Origin: Microbacterium sp. SA39
GTDB lineage: Bacteria; Actinomycetota; Actinomycetes; Actinomycetales; Microbacteriaceae
Assembly (NCBI RefSeq): GCF_000967865.1
Contig: NZ_JXRU01000035.1
Coordinates: forward strand, 62,001 to 126,000
Reading direction: 5' to 3'
Length of the DNA stretch: 64,000 bases
Below, in pieces: positions 33,397-43,304 of this stretch. The translations under genes and the position numbers were made by a program. The number at the start of each line of letters is the position of its first letter. Positions within the stretch are counted from its first letter, which is position 1. The notes under the pieces were generated by a model. The model was not told the origin of the DNA and ran no database searches. It saw nothing but the letters and a program-made list of their open reading frames with translations.

Positions 33397-36300
33397 CCGG
33401 CGACCCCGACCAGCCGCGCGAAGGCGCTGAGACGCGCGACGCCCTCGGGCGTGTACGGCAGATCATCGAGCAGCGCGGGCGAGTGGATCAGGTAGGCCAC
33501 GACCTGCGCGCGGGAGATCGCGACATTGAGCCGGTTCTGCAGCAGCAGGAACTCCGGCCCACGCGGAGCGTCGCGTCCACTGGATGCGGCGAGGGAAGTG
33601 ATCGAGACGGCCGCTTCCTTGCCCTGGAAGTTGTCGACGGTGCCCACGGGAACGTCGGGGAACCCCGCGTCCGTGAGCGCGTCGAGCACGAGCTGGCGTT
33701 GCGCGTTGTAGGGCGTGACCACGATGATGTCGGACTGCGCGAGCGGCCGGGCCGTGGTCTGCTCGTCGTTGTCGGTGAACATGCGTCCGACGAGGTCGGC
33801 GACCAGGCGGACGACTTCCGCTGCTTCCTCTGGTGACTGGGTGGCGTTCCCGCGATGGCGGAGCGGGAGCACGTGGAGGCCGGGTTCGACCCCCGCGATG
33901 GATCGGCGCTCGGTGCCCGGAGCCGACGCGAGTTGACCGGCGTATGCGAGTTTCGACACGGGCGCGGCCACGGACGGATGCATCCGCCAGGACCGGGCCA
34001 GGAAGTAGCCGTACTCCGGGCGCACGACAGGGTCGCCGTCCATGACCCAGCCGAGGGCCGATGTGTCCACCGGCTCAGGGTGGGCACCCTGGCTGACCTG
34101 CGGGAGCTGCTGCGGGTCTCCGAGGAGGAGCAGCCGTTTCGCTCCGGCTGCGACCGCGATCGTCGACGCCAGGGAGAACTGCCCCGCCTCGTCGATGACC
34201 AGCAGGTCGAGGCCGGCACGATCGACCCGCTGCGTGTTGCTGAAGTCCCAGGCCGTGCCGCCGACGACGGCGCCCTCGTCGGCATGCTCGGCGAGGAAGG
34301 TCGCCATACCGTTCTTCGGAATGGCCGTGTACGGGGCATCGGCCTCGGCGTCCTTCGGCGCCTTCGCCACCTGGCTCGGCGCGACGCCGTCGCCGACCAC
34401 GCGGCCGAGAAGCGTCTCGATGATGGCGTGCGACTGCGCGACGACACCGACCTTGAACCCGTGCTCGTTCACCAGACGCGCGATCACCTGCGAACCGGTG
34501 TACGTCTTGCCGGTTCCGGGAGGCCCTTGCACCGCGAGATAGCTGCGGTCGAGGTCGAGGACCGCCCGGACGATCGCATCGATCACCTCACCGTCGGCCG
34601 GCGGGATCGGCGAGCCCGACACCGTGCGCGGGGCGATGCGCCGCAGGATGTCCGTCGCCGCGTCGTCAGGGAACCCCGGCGCCGCGGAGTGCACGGCATC
34701 AGCCCATTCGTCGATCGCGGCCTGCAGCGAGACCACCCGCGGCGGAGCGGCGGGAGTGAGCGCGAGCGGCAGCTCGTCCCACGTCTGCCCCTGCACGGCC
34801 GACTCGGTCACGAGGTAGCCGTCGTCGAGCACCTCGGTCACGGTCACCGAATGCGGAACGTGCACCGCCCGCGAGGGCACCTCGGTGTCGAACGGCGCCG
34901 GCACCTCGTACAGCGCGAACGGCTGGGATCCCGCGCCCAGAGTCGTGCCGGGCGACACCTCGCCGCGGATCTCGATGTCGCGGGACATCACACGGCGCCC
35001 CTCGCCGATGCTCCAGTCCCGACGGACGACGGACGACAGCCGATCGACACGCACGACATCGCGCGTACCGTCCCACATCGTCACGGGCTCGCGCAGCCGC
35101 TGGAAGTGCGACACCCAGAAGCTCTTCGCCTCACGCGGGAAGTAGTCGATCGCGGCGGCGGCGAGCCGGTGGACGAGGCCGTCGCCACCGGCATCCTTGG
35201 CGCGTTCCGCATCGGCGAGCAGGGCCACGGACCGCGGCGAGGGCTCGTAGATCACCTCGTCGATCTCGTCCGGCGGGGCCGGGGTCACCCCCTCCTTCCG
35301 CGCGATGTCGATCAGCCAGTTGCGCAGCCGACGCGTCGACACGCAGTCGTAGCGGTTGTAGTCGGCGAGATCCGCCAGGACGGCATCCGCCTCGGCCTTC
35401 TCTCCCGCGGCGGCGAGCTCACGCGCAGCGACGTACTGCACGATCGAGTCGTCGCCCTTCTGCACGTCGCTCGTGCGCACGTCTTCGCCCATGTACAGCG
35501 GCTCGAGCTTCTTGATCGAGTACGAGCGCGAGCCGACGCGGACCGTGCGCAGCACGAGCGGATACAGATCGACGAACACGCCTTCCCGCAGCAGACGGTC
35601 GACCTCGCCCTCGCGCACCCCGTGCCTCGCGGCCATCGCGACGAGATGCGAGGTCTCGTAGGGCGCGTAGTGATAGATGTGCATTGCGGGATGGGCCGCG
35701 CGCCGGACCTTCACGAAGTCGAGGAAGTTCTCCAACGCGCGACGCTCGGCATCGAACGTGTGCGCCCAGAGCGCCGAGTACTGGTCGGTGTTGTCGACCC
35801 AGCCGAACAGGTAGTCGATACCCCAGTGCGCCTCGCCGTCGGGAGCAGGCTCGGTGTACAGCGGATCGCCCTCGAAGTCGAAGAAGATGTCGCCGTGGCT
35901 CGGAAGAGGAAGGGTGTGAATGGCCGCCGCGTAGTGCACATCGAAGGTCGGCGCGCCCTCGGCATCGGCGCGGATCTGCAGGCGGGCCTGGGCACGGAGC
36001 GTCTCGAAGGAGTCCGGGTTCATGCCGACGGGAGGCTCGATCGCCGCGGCGAGGGCGTCGATCGTCTGGATGCCGGAGGCCCGCAGACGCGCACGCTGCA
36101 CCGGTCGCATACGAGCGACCATCAGCAGGTCGCGATGCGCCGTCACCTGCTCTTCGCAGGTCGCGCATCGGCCGCACGCGACCACATGGAGGTCGTCGCG
36201 GTCGTCACCCCAGGCCAGCGGGACGCCGTCCGAACCGTCGCCGGCGCTGCGGTCGGCGATGAGCGCCCGCAGACGGGCTCGCCGCACATGGAAGAGCGGG

Positions 36301-36863
36301 AGGAGATCGTCGACGGCGTGGGTGCTGAGGGTGCTGTCACCGAGAATCAGGTCGACCTCGTCAGATCGGGGGATGCCGAGATGGTCGAGCTGATCGACAT
36401 ATGCCGCCAGCTGCATGAGGGCGGTGACGCGGGCTTTGCGCGCGAGCTTGGAGTCCTGCACCCGCCAGCGACCGTCGTCGTCCTTGCGCAGGAAGTCGGC
36501 GAACCCGACGAACTCCTCGGTGGCGAAGGCGGCCTGGAAGACGATGAGGGCGTCGGACCGCAGGGCAGCCACCGTCTCCTCGGTCGCGGCACGCAGAGCC
36601 TCGGCATCGACGGATGACACCTTCTCGATCTGGTGCACCTGATCATCGCCGAGTTCCTCGACGTACCGTGCGAGCACGTTCCGCTCGTGCACGTCGCCGA
36701 GGAGTGCCGCCCGCATCAGCGTGGCGTCTTCGGGCTCTACGACCGCGGGCACCCGGCCGAGCTTCGCATCGATCGCGCGGCACCAGGCGAACTCGCACTC
36801 GGCGGCCGCCTTGAGGTCGCTGGCGCTCCAGATGACGCGCTGCGCCTCAGTGTCGATCCGCAC
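33393..36863 (-). CDS. TM0106-family RecB-like nuclease fused to a superfamily 1 helicase
   Basis: An 1156-residue DNA-processing protein. The N-terminal part has the RecB-like family layout, with cysteines in AAECEFAWC and CGRCATC (a possible Fe-S or zinc cluster). IFFDFEGDPL (about residue 324) starts an RNase H-like exonuclease domain. The C-terminal third is a DNA2/NAM7-type helicase: Walker A VQGPPGTGKTYTGS (about 778), Walker B VIDEAGQFSLA (about 886), GDPQQLPQVSQG, and the final FQGKEAAVSI and NRLNVAISRA motifs. It probably helps recombination or repair. It is transcribed just before the GNAT gene (4-bp overlap). The family function is not well established. Confidence 0.88.
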   Translation of the reverse strand: MRIDTEAQRVIWSASDLKAAAECEFAWCRAIDAKLGRVPAVVEPEDATLMRAALLGDVHERNVLARYVEELGDDQVHQIEKVSSVDAEALRAATEETVAALRSDALIVFQAAFATEEFVGFADFLRKDDDGRWRVQDSKLARKARVTALMQLAAYVDQLDHLGIPRSDEVDLILGDSTLSTHAVDDLLPLFHVRRARLRALIADRSAGDGSDGVPLAWGDDRDDLHVVACGRCATCEEQVTAHRDLLMVARMRPVQRARLRASGIQTIDALAAAIEPPVGMNPDSFETLRAQARLQIRADAEGAPTFDVHYAAAIHTLPLPSHGDIFFDFEGDPLYTEPAPDGEAHWGIDYLFGWVDNTDQYSALWAHTFDAERRALENFLDFVKVRRAAHPAMHIYHYAPYETSHLVAMAARHGVREGEVDRLLREGVFVDLYPLVLRTVRVGSRSYSIKKLEPLYMGEDVRTSDVQKGDDSIVQYVAARELAAAGEKAEADAVLADLADYNRYDCVSTRRLRNWLIDIARKEGVTPAPPDEIDEVIYEPSPRSVALLADAERAKDAGGDGLVHRLAAAAIDYFPREAKSFWVSHFQRLREPVTMWDGTRDVVRVDRLSSVVRRDWSIGEGRRVMSRDIEIRGEVSPGTTLGAGSQPFALYEVPAPFDTEVPSRAVHVPHSVTVTEVLDDGYLVTESAVQGQTWDELPLALTPAAPPRVVSLQAAIDEWADAVHSAAPGFPDDAATDILRRIAPRTVSGSPIPPADGEVIDAIVRAVLDLDRSYLAVQGPPGTGKTYTGSQVIARLVNEHGFKVGVVAQSHAIIETLLGRVVGDGVAPSQVAKAPKDAEADAPYTAIPKNGMATFLAEHADEGAVVGGTAWDFSNTQRVDRAGLDLLVIDEAGQFSLASTIAVAAGAKRLLLLGDPQQLPQVSQGAHPEPVDTSALGWVMDGDPVVRPEYGYFLARSWRMHPSVAAPVSKLAYAGQLASAPGTERRSIAGVEPGLHVLPLRHRGNATQSPEEAAEVVRLVADLVGRMFTDNDEQTTARPLAQSDIIVVTPYNAQRQLVLDALTDAGFPDVPVGTVDNFQGKEAAVSITSLAASSGRDAPRGPEFLLLQNRLNVAISRAQVVAYLIHSPALLDDLPYTPEGVARLSAFARLVGVAG

Positions 36864-36937
36864 GATGCTCCTGTTCTGTCGGATGCTTCGACACTATCCT
36901 CGGCATCCGACACGAGACGCGCGGTCGTCTCTCCGGC

Positions 36938-37756
36938 TCAGCGCCACCAGTCGTCGTCGGGCGTCACCGGAAGATGGCGCTTGTGCTGCGTGGCCAGGTA
37001 CTTCGCCTCGATGCGGCCCGCGACCTCGGGGTCGACGGGGCGGCCCTCGAGGAAGTCATCGATCTGCTCGTAGGTGAGTCCGAGTTCGTCCTCGTCGGCA
37101 CGGCCCGGCTGGCCGTCCAGGAGATCGGCCGTCGGCACCTTGAAGGCGAGCCGCTCGGGTGCGTCGAGGAACTGCAGCAGGGAGCGGCCCTGACGTTTCG
37201 TCAGTCCCGAGAGCGGCAGGATGTCGGCCGCACCGTCACCGAACTTCGTGTAGAAGCCGGTCACAGCCTCTGCAGCGTGATCCGTGCCGATGACCAGCAG
37301 ACCGTCGTGTCCGGCGAGGGCATACTGCGTGACCATGCGCACACGAGCCTTGATGTTGCCCCGGTTGAAGTCACTGATGTCACTGGTGACAGCGAACTCG
37401 ATGTCTTCCTCGACGCCGTCCACGCCGTTCTGGATGTTCACCTCGACCGACGCATCCGGTGCGATGTAGGCCAGCGCCGCCTCGGCATCCGCCGCGTCTC
37501 CCTGCACCCGGTAGGGCAGACGGACCGCCAGGAACTTCGCGTCCCCGCCCTCCGCGCGCACGCGTTCGACGGCGAGCTGCGCGAGTCGGCCGGCGAGAGT
37601 CGAGTCCTGCCCGCCGGAGATGCCGAGGACGAAGCCGCGGGCTCCGGTCGTCCGGAGGTAGTCCGCGAGGAATCCGATCCGGCGCTCCACCTCGGTTTCG
37701 GGATCGATGTCGGGCTGGACGCCGAGGTCTTCAGAGATCTGCTGCTGCAACGACAC
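36938..37756 (-). CDS. nadE: NH3-dependent NAD+ synthetase
   Basis: A 272-residue enzyme that amidates deamido-NAD to NAD with ammonia. The PP-loop is [33 protein letters not shown] and [10 protein letters not shown] are the family substrate motifs. I start it at GTG 37756, 4-5 bp behind GGAGGA; an in-frame GTG at 37768 would add four residues upstream of that ribosome binding site. No glutaminase domain is present. Confidence 0.95.
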   Translation of the reverse strand: MSLQQQISEDLGVQPDIDPETEVERRIGFLADYLRTTGARGFVLGISGGQDSTLAGRLAQLAVERVRAEGGDAKFLAVRLPYRVQGDAADAEAALAYIAPDASVEVNIQNGVDGVEEDIEFAVTSDISDFNRGNIKARVRMVTQYALAGHDGLLVIGTDHAAEAVTGFYTKFGDGAADILPLSGLTKRQGRSLLQFLDAPERLAFKVPTADLLDGQPGRADEDELGLTYEQIDDFLEGRPVDPEVAGRIEAKYLATQHKRHLPVTPDDDWWR

Positions 37757-37862
37757 GTGGTCCTCCACTCTTCTTCGAACCAGTATCGCCCCATTGTGTT
37801 ACGCGGGGGTGACGGATCGGGCTCCGACGCTCCTGCCAGGCACGACCTGAAAGAATGGGGAA

Positions 37863-38420
37863 GTGAAACTCCTCGTCGCCGCCCTCGCATCCGAACTGTC
37901 CGCCTTCCCGGAGACGCTCGACGGCTTCGACCGACTGGTCACCGGGCCGGGCAAGCTCCAGGCGACGTATGCATTGACGCGCGCCCTCGACGCCCGCAGC
38001 TACGACGAGATCGTGGTCGTCGGCACCGCCGGCGCGATCGACCCCGACCTGGAGGCGACGGTCCACGAGGTGGGCACGGCGTTCCAGCACGACGTCACCG
38101 ATCTCGACGGGATCGCCGGCCAACATGTCTCGCTGCCGGCGAAGGTCTCGACCGGCCGCGACGGCGTGCTGATCGCCACCGGCGATCACTTCGTCGACGA
38201 CGCCGAGGTCACCGCGGTGATCCGCCCGTCGGGCGCCGCACTGGTCGACATGGAGACCTACGCGTACATCTGGGTCGCCGAGCAGTTCGATGTGCCGATC
38301 CGCGTGTTCCGTGCCGTCTCCGATCAGGCCGAGGACGGGGCTCTCACCGATTGGCGCGAGGCCGTCGCGCGCTGCAGCGTGCAGCTGCGGGACTTCATCG
38401 GGGCCGAGTACGGCGTCTGA
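37863..38420 (+). CDS. 5'-methylthioadenosine/S-adenosylhomocysteine nucleosidase-like protein
   Basis: A 185-residue member of the PNP/UDP phosphorylase fold, shorter than usual MTAN (about 230). LVDMETYAYIWVAE corresponds to the VEME nucleoside-binding motif, and VSDQAEDG carries the acid that protonates the base. Substrate choice (MTA, SAH, futalosine or another nucleoside) cannot be read from the sequence. The start is GTG 37863. It is convergent with sbcC and divergent from nadE. Confidence 0.8.
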   Translation: MKLLVAALASELSAFPETLDGFDRLVTGPGKLQATYALTRALDARSYDEIVVVGTAGAIDPDLEATVHEVGTAFQHDVTDLDGIAGQHVSLPAKVSTGRDGVLIATGDHFVDDAEVTAVIRPSGAALVDMETYAYIWVAEQFDVPIRVFRAVSDQAEDGALTDWREAVARCSVQLRDFIGAEYGV

Positions 38421-38443
38421 CTCCTGGTCGCAGGTATCGAGCC

Positions 38444-41443
38444 TCAGCGGGTCTCGATGATGCTCGGGCCGTTCGACAGCGCACGCACGGTGAGTTGGGC
38501 GGGGATCTGCTCCTGCATCGCCTCGACGTGGCTGATCACGCCGACGGTGCGGCCGCCCTGGCGCAGTTCGTCGAGAGTGCGCATCGCCACGTCGAGCGTG
38601 TCGCCGTCGAGTGATCCGAACCCCTCGTCGATGAAGAGCGTGTCCAGACGGATGCCGCCGGCACGCGCCGTGACCACCTCCGCGAGCCCCAGTGCGAGGG
38701 CGAGCGAGGTGAGGAACGTCTCTCCGCCGGACAGCGACTGGGGCGGACGGGTCTGGCCGGTGAATGCGTCCGACACCACGATGCCGAGGCCGGAGGCGGC
38801 GCCCCGCGCGGCCAGCGCGTCGGAGTGCTGCAGCTGGTAGCGGCCGGTGGACATGTCGTAGAGGCGACGGTTCGCCGCCTCTACGATCTCTTCCAGCTCT
38901 GCGGCGAGGACGAAGGTCTCCAGCGTCATCTTGCGGGTGTTCGCACCGCGCCCCGCGATCGTGTCGGCCAGCCCCTGCAGCACCTCGAACTCGGCCGCGT
39001 CCTCGGCGGTCCTCGCGTGCTCCGACGCGGCCGAGGCGATGAGTCCTTCGAGGCGCTCCGCGGTACCGGCGGCACGACTCGCCTCGTCGACCGCACGCAT
39101 CCACACCGCGCGCGCAGTCGCTGCGGCCTCTTCGACGGGCGAGAGGTCGATGGGCTCTTCCGGGAGGGTCCGCAGTTCGAGATCGAACAGCGTCGCCCGC
39201 TCCTTCTCCCGCTGCCCCGCGTGCCGGGTGATCCGCAGGTCGAGAGCGTCCTGGGCGGCCGTCGTCCGCAACGCGCTCTCGACGGCGGCGACGTCTTCGA
39301 AAGCCGAATCCGACAGCGCCGCATCGCGCTCGTTCTCGGCCTCGTCGAGTGTCCGAGCACGCCGCGTGCGCTCGGCGACGGCCTCGGCGAAGCGGCGTGC
39401 GGCCGAGACCTTGGCGGCGCCGTCTGCGAGGCGCTCGGCGACGGTGTCGAAGGATCCGCGGGCCTCCGCGACCAGGGCGCGGTTCTCGGCGACACGTTGC
39501 GCCAGTACGACGAGGTGTTCCCGCGCCGCCGAGAGCGCCGCATCGTCTTCAGCCCGTCGCTGGTCGAGCTTCTCTGCCCGACCGGCGAGGTCCTGCAGCC
39601 GGGAGTCGAGTTCCGTCTGGCGCTCCGCGGCCGCGACCGCCTGCGCGTGCGTCTCGACGGCGCCCGCGAGCGCCGCCTCGGCCTGCGCGACCGTGCGGCC
39701 GTCGGCGCGCGTCTCAGCCGCCGCGAGTTCGGCTCGGAGCGCCGACGCGGTCGCTGCGGCGTCGCGTTCGCGCTCGGCGGCGGAGTCGCGGGTCGCCTCT
39801 GCGGCGGCGATGTCGTCGGCGGAGACCGGGTCGGCATGCGTCGCCGGTGTCGGATGCTCGTGCGCACCGCACACCGGGCAGGGCTCGTCGTCGACGAGCC
39901 CTGCCGCGAGCTCGCCGGCCATCCCGTCGAAGCGTCGTTGTCTCAAGCGGGCCAAGGCGCTCTGCGCGGTGGCGTGCTCTGACGTGGCCGCCGCGAGCCG
40001 CTGCTCCGCGAGCGTATGCTCCGCGCGCAGGCGCTCCGACTCTCGGGCGGCGTGCAGTCGGGATTCGGCCGTCGCCTGCGCCGTGAGCAGATCGGCCGTG
40101 CGGTCGGCGCTGCGCCGCGCGTCGTCGCGTTCGACGGTCAGCGCGACGATCTGCGCGGGCAGGTCGGCGCGCTCCGCATCGACGGCGTCGATGCTCGCAG
40201 CGGCCACCTCCACGGCGACTTCCGCGGAGCGCAGCTCGGCGGAAAGCTCCGATTCGCCCGCTTCGAGGCGGGCGGCGCGCTCCCAGCCACCGCTCTCCTT
40301 GAGCTGCGCTTCGGCCCACGCCTCCAGGTCTTCCTCCACGACGAGACCGAACGACTCCCAGGATTCTCTGGCCTCCTGCTCGGCTCCGCTCGCGCTGTCG
40401 AAGGCCACCCGGGCCCGCAGAACGGCGGCGATGGTCGATCGCAACGCCTCAGCCGATCGCGCGTCCGAGAGCTCCGCACGGGCGGCCGCGATGGACGGCT
40501 CCTCGGCGTCGAGGCGGTCGAGCGCCGCTCGGGCACGATCGCGCTCGATCTGGGCGCGCTGCTCCTCGCGTATCGTCGCGAGGGCCGCGTCGGACGCCGT
40601 CGCCCGTTTCTCGGCGTCAGCTCGCTCGGACGCGCGACGCTCTGCACGGTAGTCGGCGCGTGCCTTCGCCCGTTGCAGATCGTCGAGACGCTCCGCGGTC
40701 GTGCCGGTCAAGATCGGACCTGGAGAGGCCTCCGGCCCAGCCCCCTCTTCGGCGCTGTCGCCCCAGAGCTCTGCCGAGGAGACGAGCCGTTCTGCTTCCT
40801 CGAGGCGCGCGCCGACGGAAGCGAGGCGCGCACCGAGAGCTTGCTCGGCCGCACGGCGCCGCTCGTCGAAGCGCGATTGCACGTCTTCGAAGCGCTGGGT
40901 GCCGAACAGCCTCCGCAGCAGCGACTGGCGATCTTTGCTGCCGGCGAGCAAGAACTCCGAGAAACGATTCTGCGCCAGCAGGATGACCTGCAGGAACTGC
41001 TCGCGGCTCAGCTGCAGGATGTCGTCGAGCTCGGTGGCGACGTCGACCGCCCTGGCTGCACGACCGACCCAACCGGCATCCGTCCACTCTTCGAGCGACA
41101 CCGCCGACGCCTGCTTCGTCATTCCGCCACCGCGCTTGGCGGGACGCACGTACTCGGGTGAGCGCGTGACGCGGAACCGACCGGCGGATGCGCTGAACTC
41201 GACGACGACCTCGGACACGTCGTCTGGTTCGCAGTGGTCGCTGCGTAGACGCTTCTCGCCGCCGTCATAGCGCGGCACACCGCCGTAGAGTCCGAAGCAG
41301 ACAGCGTCCAGGATGCTGGACTTGCCGGCGCCCGTGCGACCTGCGATCAGGAAGATGCCGTCGTCGGCGAACGCGTCGAAGTCGACGGTCTGGCGCGACC
41401 GGAACGGGCCGAATCCCTCGACCTCGAGACGGTGAAGGCGCAT
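38444..41443 (-). CDS. sbcC: Nuclease SbcC (SMC-like ATPase)
   Basis: A 999-residue Rad50-type ATPase that partners SbcD to open DNA hairpins and clean double-strand ends. The N-terminal Walker A is GRTGAGKSSILDA. Two long alanine/arginine-rich coiled coils flank the zinc hook CPVCGAHEHP near residue 520. The C-terminal signature LSGGETFLTSLALALGLAE and Walker B TLFIDEGFGSLDGD are intact. Its ATG follows directly on the sbcD stop (TAGATG), so the two are coupled. Confidence 0.95.
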   Translation of the reverse strand: MRLHRLEVEGFGPFRSRQTVDFDAFADDGIFLIAGRTGAGKSSILDAVCFGLYGGVPRYDGGEKRLRSDHCEPDDVSEVVVEFSASAGRFRVTRSPEYVRPAKRGGGMTKQASAVSLEEWTDAGWVGRAARAVDVATELDDILQLSREQFLQVILLAQNRFSEFLLAGSKDRQSLLRRLFGTQRFEDVQSRFDERRRAAEQALGARLASVGARLEEAERLVSSAELWGDSAEEGAGPEASPGPILTGTTAERLDDLQRAKARADYRAERRASERADAEKRATASDAALATIREEQRAQIERDRARAALDRLDAEEPSIAAARAELSDARSAEALRSTIAAVLRARVAFDSASGAEQEARESWESFGLVVEEDLEAWAEAQLKESGGWERAARLEAGESELSAELRSAEVAVEVAAASIDAVDAERADLPAQIVALTVERDDARRSADRTADLLTAQATAESRLHAARESERLRAEHTLAEQRLAAATSEHATAQSALARLRQRRFDGMAGELAAGLVDDEPCPVCGAHEHPTPATHADPVSADDIAAAEATRDSAAERERDAAATASALRAELAAAETRADGRTVAQAEAALAGAVETHAQAVAAAERQTELDSRLQDLAGRAEKLDQRRAEDDAALSAAREHLVVLAQRVAENRALVAEARGSFDTVAERLADGAAKVSAARRFAEAVAERTRRARTLDEAENERDAALSDSAFEDVAAVESALRTTAAQDALDLRITRHAGQREKERATLFDLELRTLPEEPIDLSPVEEAAATARAVWMRAVDEASRAAGTAERLEGLIASAASEHARTAEDAAEFEVLQGLADTIAGRGANTRKMTLETFVLAAELEEIVEAANRRLYDMSTGRYQLQHSDALAARGAASGLGIVVSDAFTGQTRPPQSLSGGETFLTSLALALGLAEVVTARAGGIRLDTLFIDEGFGSLDGDTLDVAMRTLDELRQGGRTVGVISHVEAMQEQIPAQLTVRALSNGPSIIETR

Positions 41444-42613
41444 CTAGACGAGCGCCTCCGCGCGCACCCGCTCATCGAGCACGTCACGGATCAGCTGGCT
41501 CTCCGTCTCGGTCGCTCCGTGTCCTGCCCTGACGTGCTCGAGGAAGGCCTCGATGCGCTCGGCATCGGTCACGGCGGCGTGCAGCCGCTGCGAGTAGGTG
41601 CGTTCTCGCTCCTCGGCGACGACCGCGGGCTGATGCTGCACCATCGCGCAGAACGGGAAGCTCTCGCGCAGTCGACGCATGGGCTCGGCCTGCGGCACGG
41701 CGTCGGTGTAGATCGCGCACACCCAGTCGTCGGCATGTGCCGAGACGCTGGCTTCCGAGAGGACTTGCTCGAGGGGTCCGGTGAGCGTGACGAGTCGGCG
41801 CGGCACCGGCAACTCGAGCCATTCGACCGAGGCGAGTCCGGAGGCATCGAGGTCGACGAGCCACGACCCGCGCGGCTTGTCCTGCTCACCGAAGCTGTAG
41901 TGCAGCGGAGCGCCTGCGTAGCGCACGCGGTCGCTGACCTGCTGCCGACCGTGGATGTGTCCGAGAGCGACGTAGTCCGGCCCGTCGAAGACGGCGAGAG
42001 GGACGACATCGAGGCCGCCCTGCCGCACCTCGCGCTCGAGCCCGACCGTCGCATCGACACCGGCGGCGAAGCAGTGCGCGATCGCGACCGAACGCCCGGG
42101 ATTCTTCTGCATGCCCGCTCTCACGAGGTGCATCGCGTGCCCCATCGTCTGCGCCTGGGTGCGGAGCTGACGGCCTTCGGCATCGCCATCGGGCCAGTGC
42201 TGACGCACGATGGCGGGTTCGAGATACGGGATGCCGTAGAAGTGCACCGGGCCGTCGGCATCGGCGAGGGTCACCGGCGTGCCGACCGCGAGAGGATCGG
42301 TCAGCACGTGGATGCCGTCGCGCAGCAACCGCGCCTGGAAGCCGAGGCGCGCCGCCGAGTCGTGATTGCCGCTCGTGACGATCACGCGGGCACCCGTCTC
42401 GTGCAGCGCGACCAGCGCGTCGCCGAGCAGGGTGTACGCCGGCCCGGAGGGAGTCGCCGAGTCGAACACGTCTCCGGCGAGCAGGACGACGTCGACCTCG
42501 TTCTCCTGCACCTGCGCGGTGAGCGCCGCGAGCACCTCGGCCAGCGCGTCCATGGTCGAGTGACCGTGGAACGTGCGACCGATGTGCCAGTCGGAGGTGT
42601 GCAGGATGCGCAT
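41444..42613 (-). CDS. sbcD: Exonuclease SbcD
   Basis: A 389-residue metallophosphoesterase (Mre11 type). The metal ligands occur in RILHTSDWHIGRTF, VVLLAGDVFDSATP, VTSGNHDSAAR and later HCFAAG and GHIHGRQ. ATG 42613 (MRILHTSDWHIG) is preferred; a GTG 6 bp upstream is an alternative. With SbcC it forms the hairpin endonuclease complex. sbcC begins at the very next base. Confidence 0.95.
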   Translation of the reverse strand: MRILHTSDWHIGRTFHGHSTMDALAEVLAALTAQVQENEVDVVLLAGDVFDSATPSGPAYTLLGDALVALHETGARVIVTSGNHDSAARLGFQARLLRDGIHVLTDPLAVGTPVTLADADGPVHFYGIPYLEPAIVRQHWPDGDAEGRQLRTQAQTMGHAMHLVRAGMQKNPGRSVAIAHCFAAGVDATVGLEREVRQGGLDVVPLAVFDGPDYVALGHIHGRQQVSDRVRYAGAPLHYSFGEQDKPRGSWLVDLDASGLASVEWLELPVPRRLVTLTGPLEQVLSEASVSAHADDWVCAIYTDAVPQAEPMRRLRESFPFCAMVQHQPAVVAEERERTYSQRLHAAVTDAERIEAFLEHVRAGHGATETESQLIRDVLDERVRAEALV

Positions 42614-42656
42614 GTTCACAGGCTACGAACCCCATCCGACATTCGGTCCGAGGCGT

Positions 42657-42716
42657 GCCGCGGCATCCGCTTCTGGCAGGTGGATCGCAGGGTCCACCCG
42701 GCGCGGATGCCGCGGC
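42657..42716. repeat. 14-bp perfect inverted repeat with inner stem
   Basis: GCCGCGGCATCCGC (42657-42670) and GCGGATGCCGCGGC (42703-42716) are perfect. Inside, GGTGGA and TCCACC (42679-42684, 42693-42698) form a second stem. It lies 44 bp upstream of sbcD and could terminate the upstream GNAT-like gene on the same strand. The rest of the 180-bp gap holds nothing recognisable. Confidence 0.6.
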
Positions 42717-42798
42717 GCGCTCCAACGCATGGTCTTCAGTGCACGGCGACGCGCCGTCATCCGGCGCGCTCGTAACAGAGCGTCACAATCGGCTCGCC

Positions 42799-43107
42799 TC
42801 AGCGCGAGCGCAGCAGCCGGGCGTGCTCGGGGTGGGCCGCGAACCACTCCGCGACGTACCAGCAGACGGCATCGACCTTGCGATCTCCGCGCGCCTCGAT
42901 GTCGGTCACCGCCCCCTCGACGACCTTGCCCGCGTACCCGTGGCCGCGGAAAGTCGGGATCGTGAACGCTCTGGTCAGCGCGACGGTATGGCCGTCATCG
43001 CGATAGTCGAGCACGCTCACCAGCCGTCCATCACGCATGAGGGTGTAGCGCGATTCATCCTTCTCGTCGGTCAGGATGAACCCGCCGACAGTCGTCGAGA
43101 TCGTCAT
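42799..43107 (-). CDS. GNAT-like N-acetyltransferase (COG2388/YjdJ type)
   Basis: A 102-residue short acetyltransferase. The acetyl-CoA loop is TIPTFRGHGYAGKVVEGAV, with the R-G-x-G-x-A pattern. The C-terminal C-W-Y-V-A-E-W-F sequence followed by HPEHARLL is typical of this group. Relatives include human NATD1; the substrate is unknown. The start at ATG 43107 is taken because upstream residues do not look coding. It is divergent from the leader peptide promoter. Confidence 0.85.
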   Translation of the reverse strand: MTISTTVGGFILTDEKDESRYTLMRDGRLVSVLDYRDDGHTVALTRAFTIPTFRGHGYAGKVVEGAVTDIEARGDRKVDAVCWYVAEWFAAHPEHARLLRSR

Positions 43108-43147
43108 CCGAGCAACGTTACGCCCGCTTCCCCGGCCGGGGCACGTT

Positions 43148-43177
43148 TTGACACGGGGTGACACGATCGGACATAAT
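43148..43177 (+). promoter_or_regulatory. Consensus-like sigma-70 promoter giving a leaderless transcript
   Basis: TTGACA (43148-43153), a perfect -35, and CATAAT (43172-43177) are separated by 18 bp. The expected transcript start, about 7 nt on, falls on the ATG at 43184. A message beginning with its start codon is common in actinobacteria. Confidence 0.75.
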
Positions 43178-43183
43178 CCCCCC

Positions 43184-43285
43184 ATGACCACCAACGCGCG
43201 CCCTTTGTCCGCCCAGGAGGCGAACAGGACTGCCGGGATGATGATGCCCGGTCGCGTTGGCATGTGTTGCCGAATGTGTCGCTGA
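43184..43285 (+). CDS. Probable leaderless Met/Cys-rich leader peptide
   Basis: A 33-residue open frame starting at the predicted transcript start: MTTNARPLSAQEANR then TAGMMMPGRVGMCCRMCR and stop. Five of the last 15 residues are methionine and three are cysteine. No ribosome binding site precedes it, as expected for a leaderless start. Polycysteine leader peptides that tune sulfur genes by ribosome stalling are known from mycobacteria. This one has mixed Met and Cys codons and precedes a structured untranslated region and an orphan winged-helix regulator. Translation and function are inferred. Confidence 0.6.
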   Translation: MTTNARPLSAQEANRTAGMMMPGRVGMCCRMCR

Positions 43286-43304
43286 ACGAACAGCTACCCC
43301 GCCT

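Noticed and set aside
33855-36617. A 920-codon plus-strand open frame opposite the nuclease-helicase
   Set aside because: It is a shadow frame full of Arg, His and Asp without any fold. The minus strand has complete helicase motifs.
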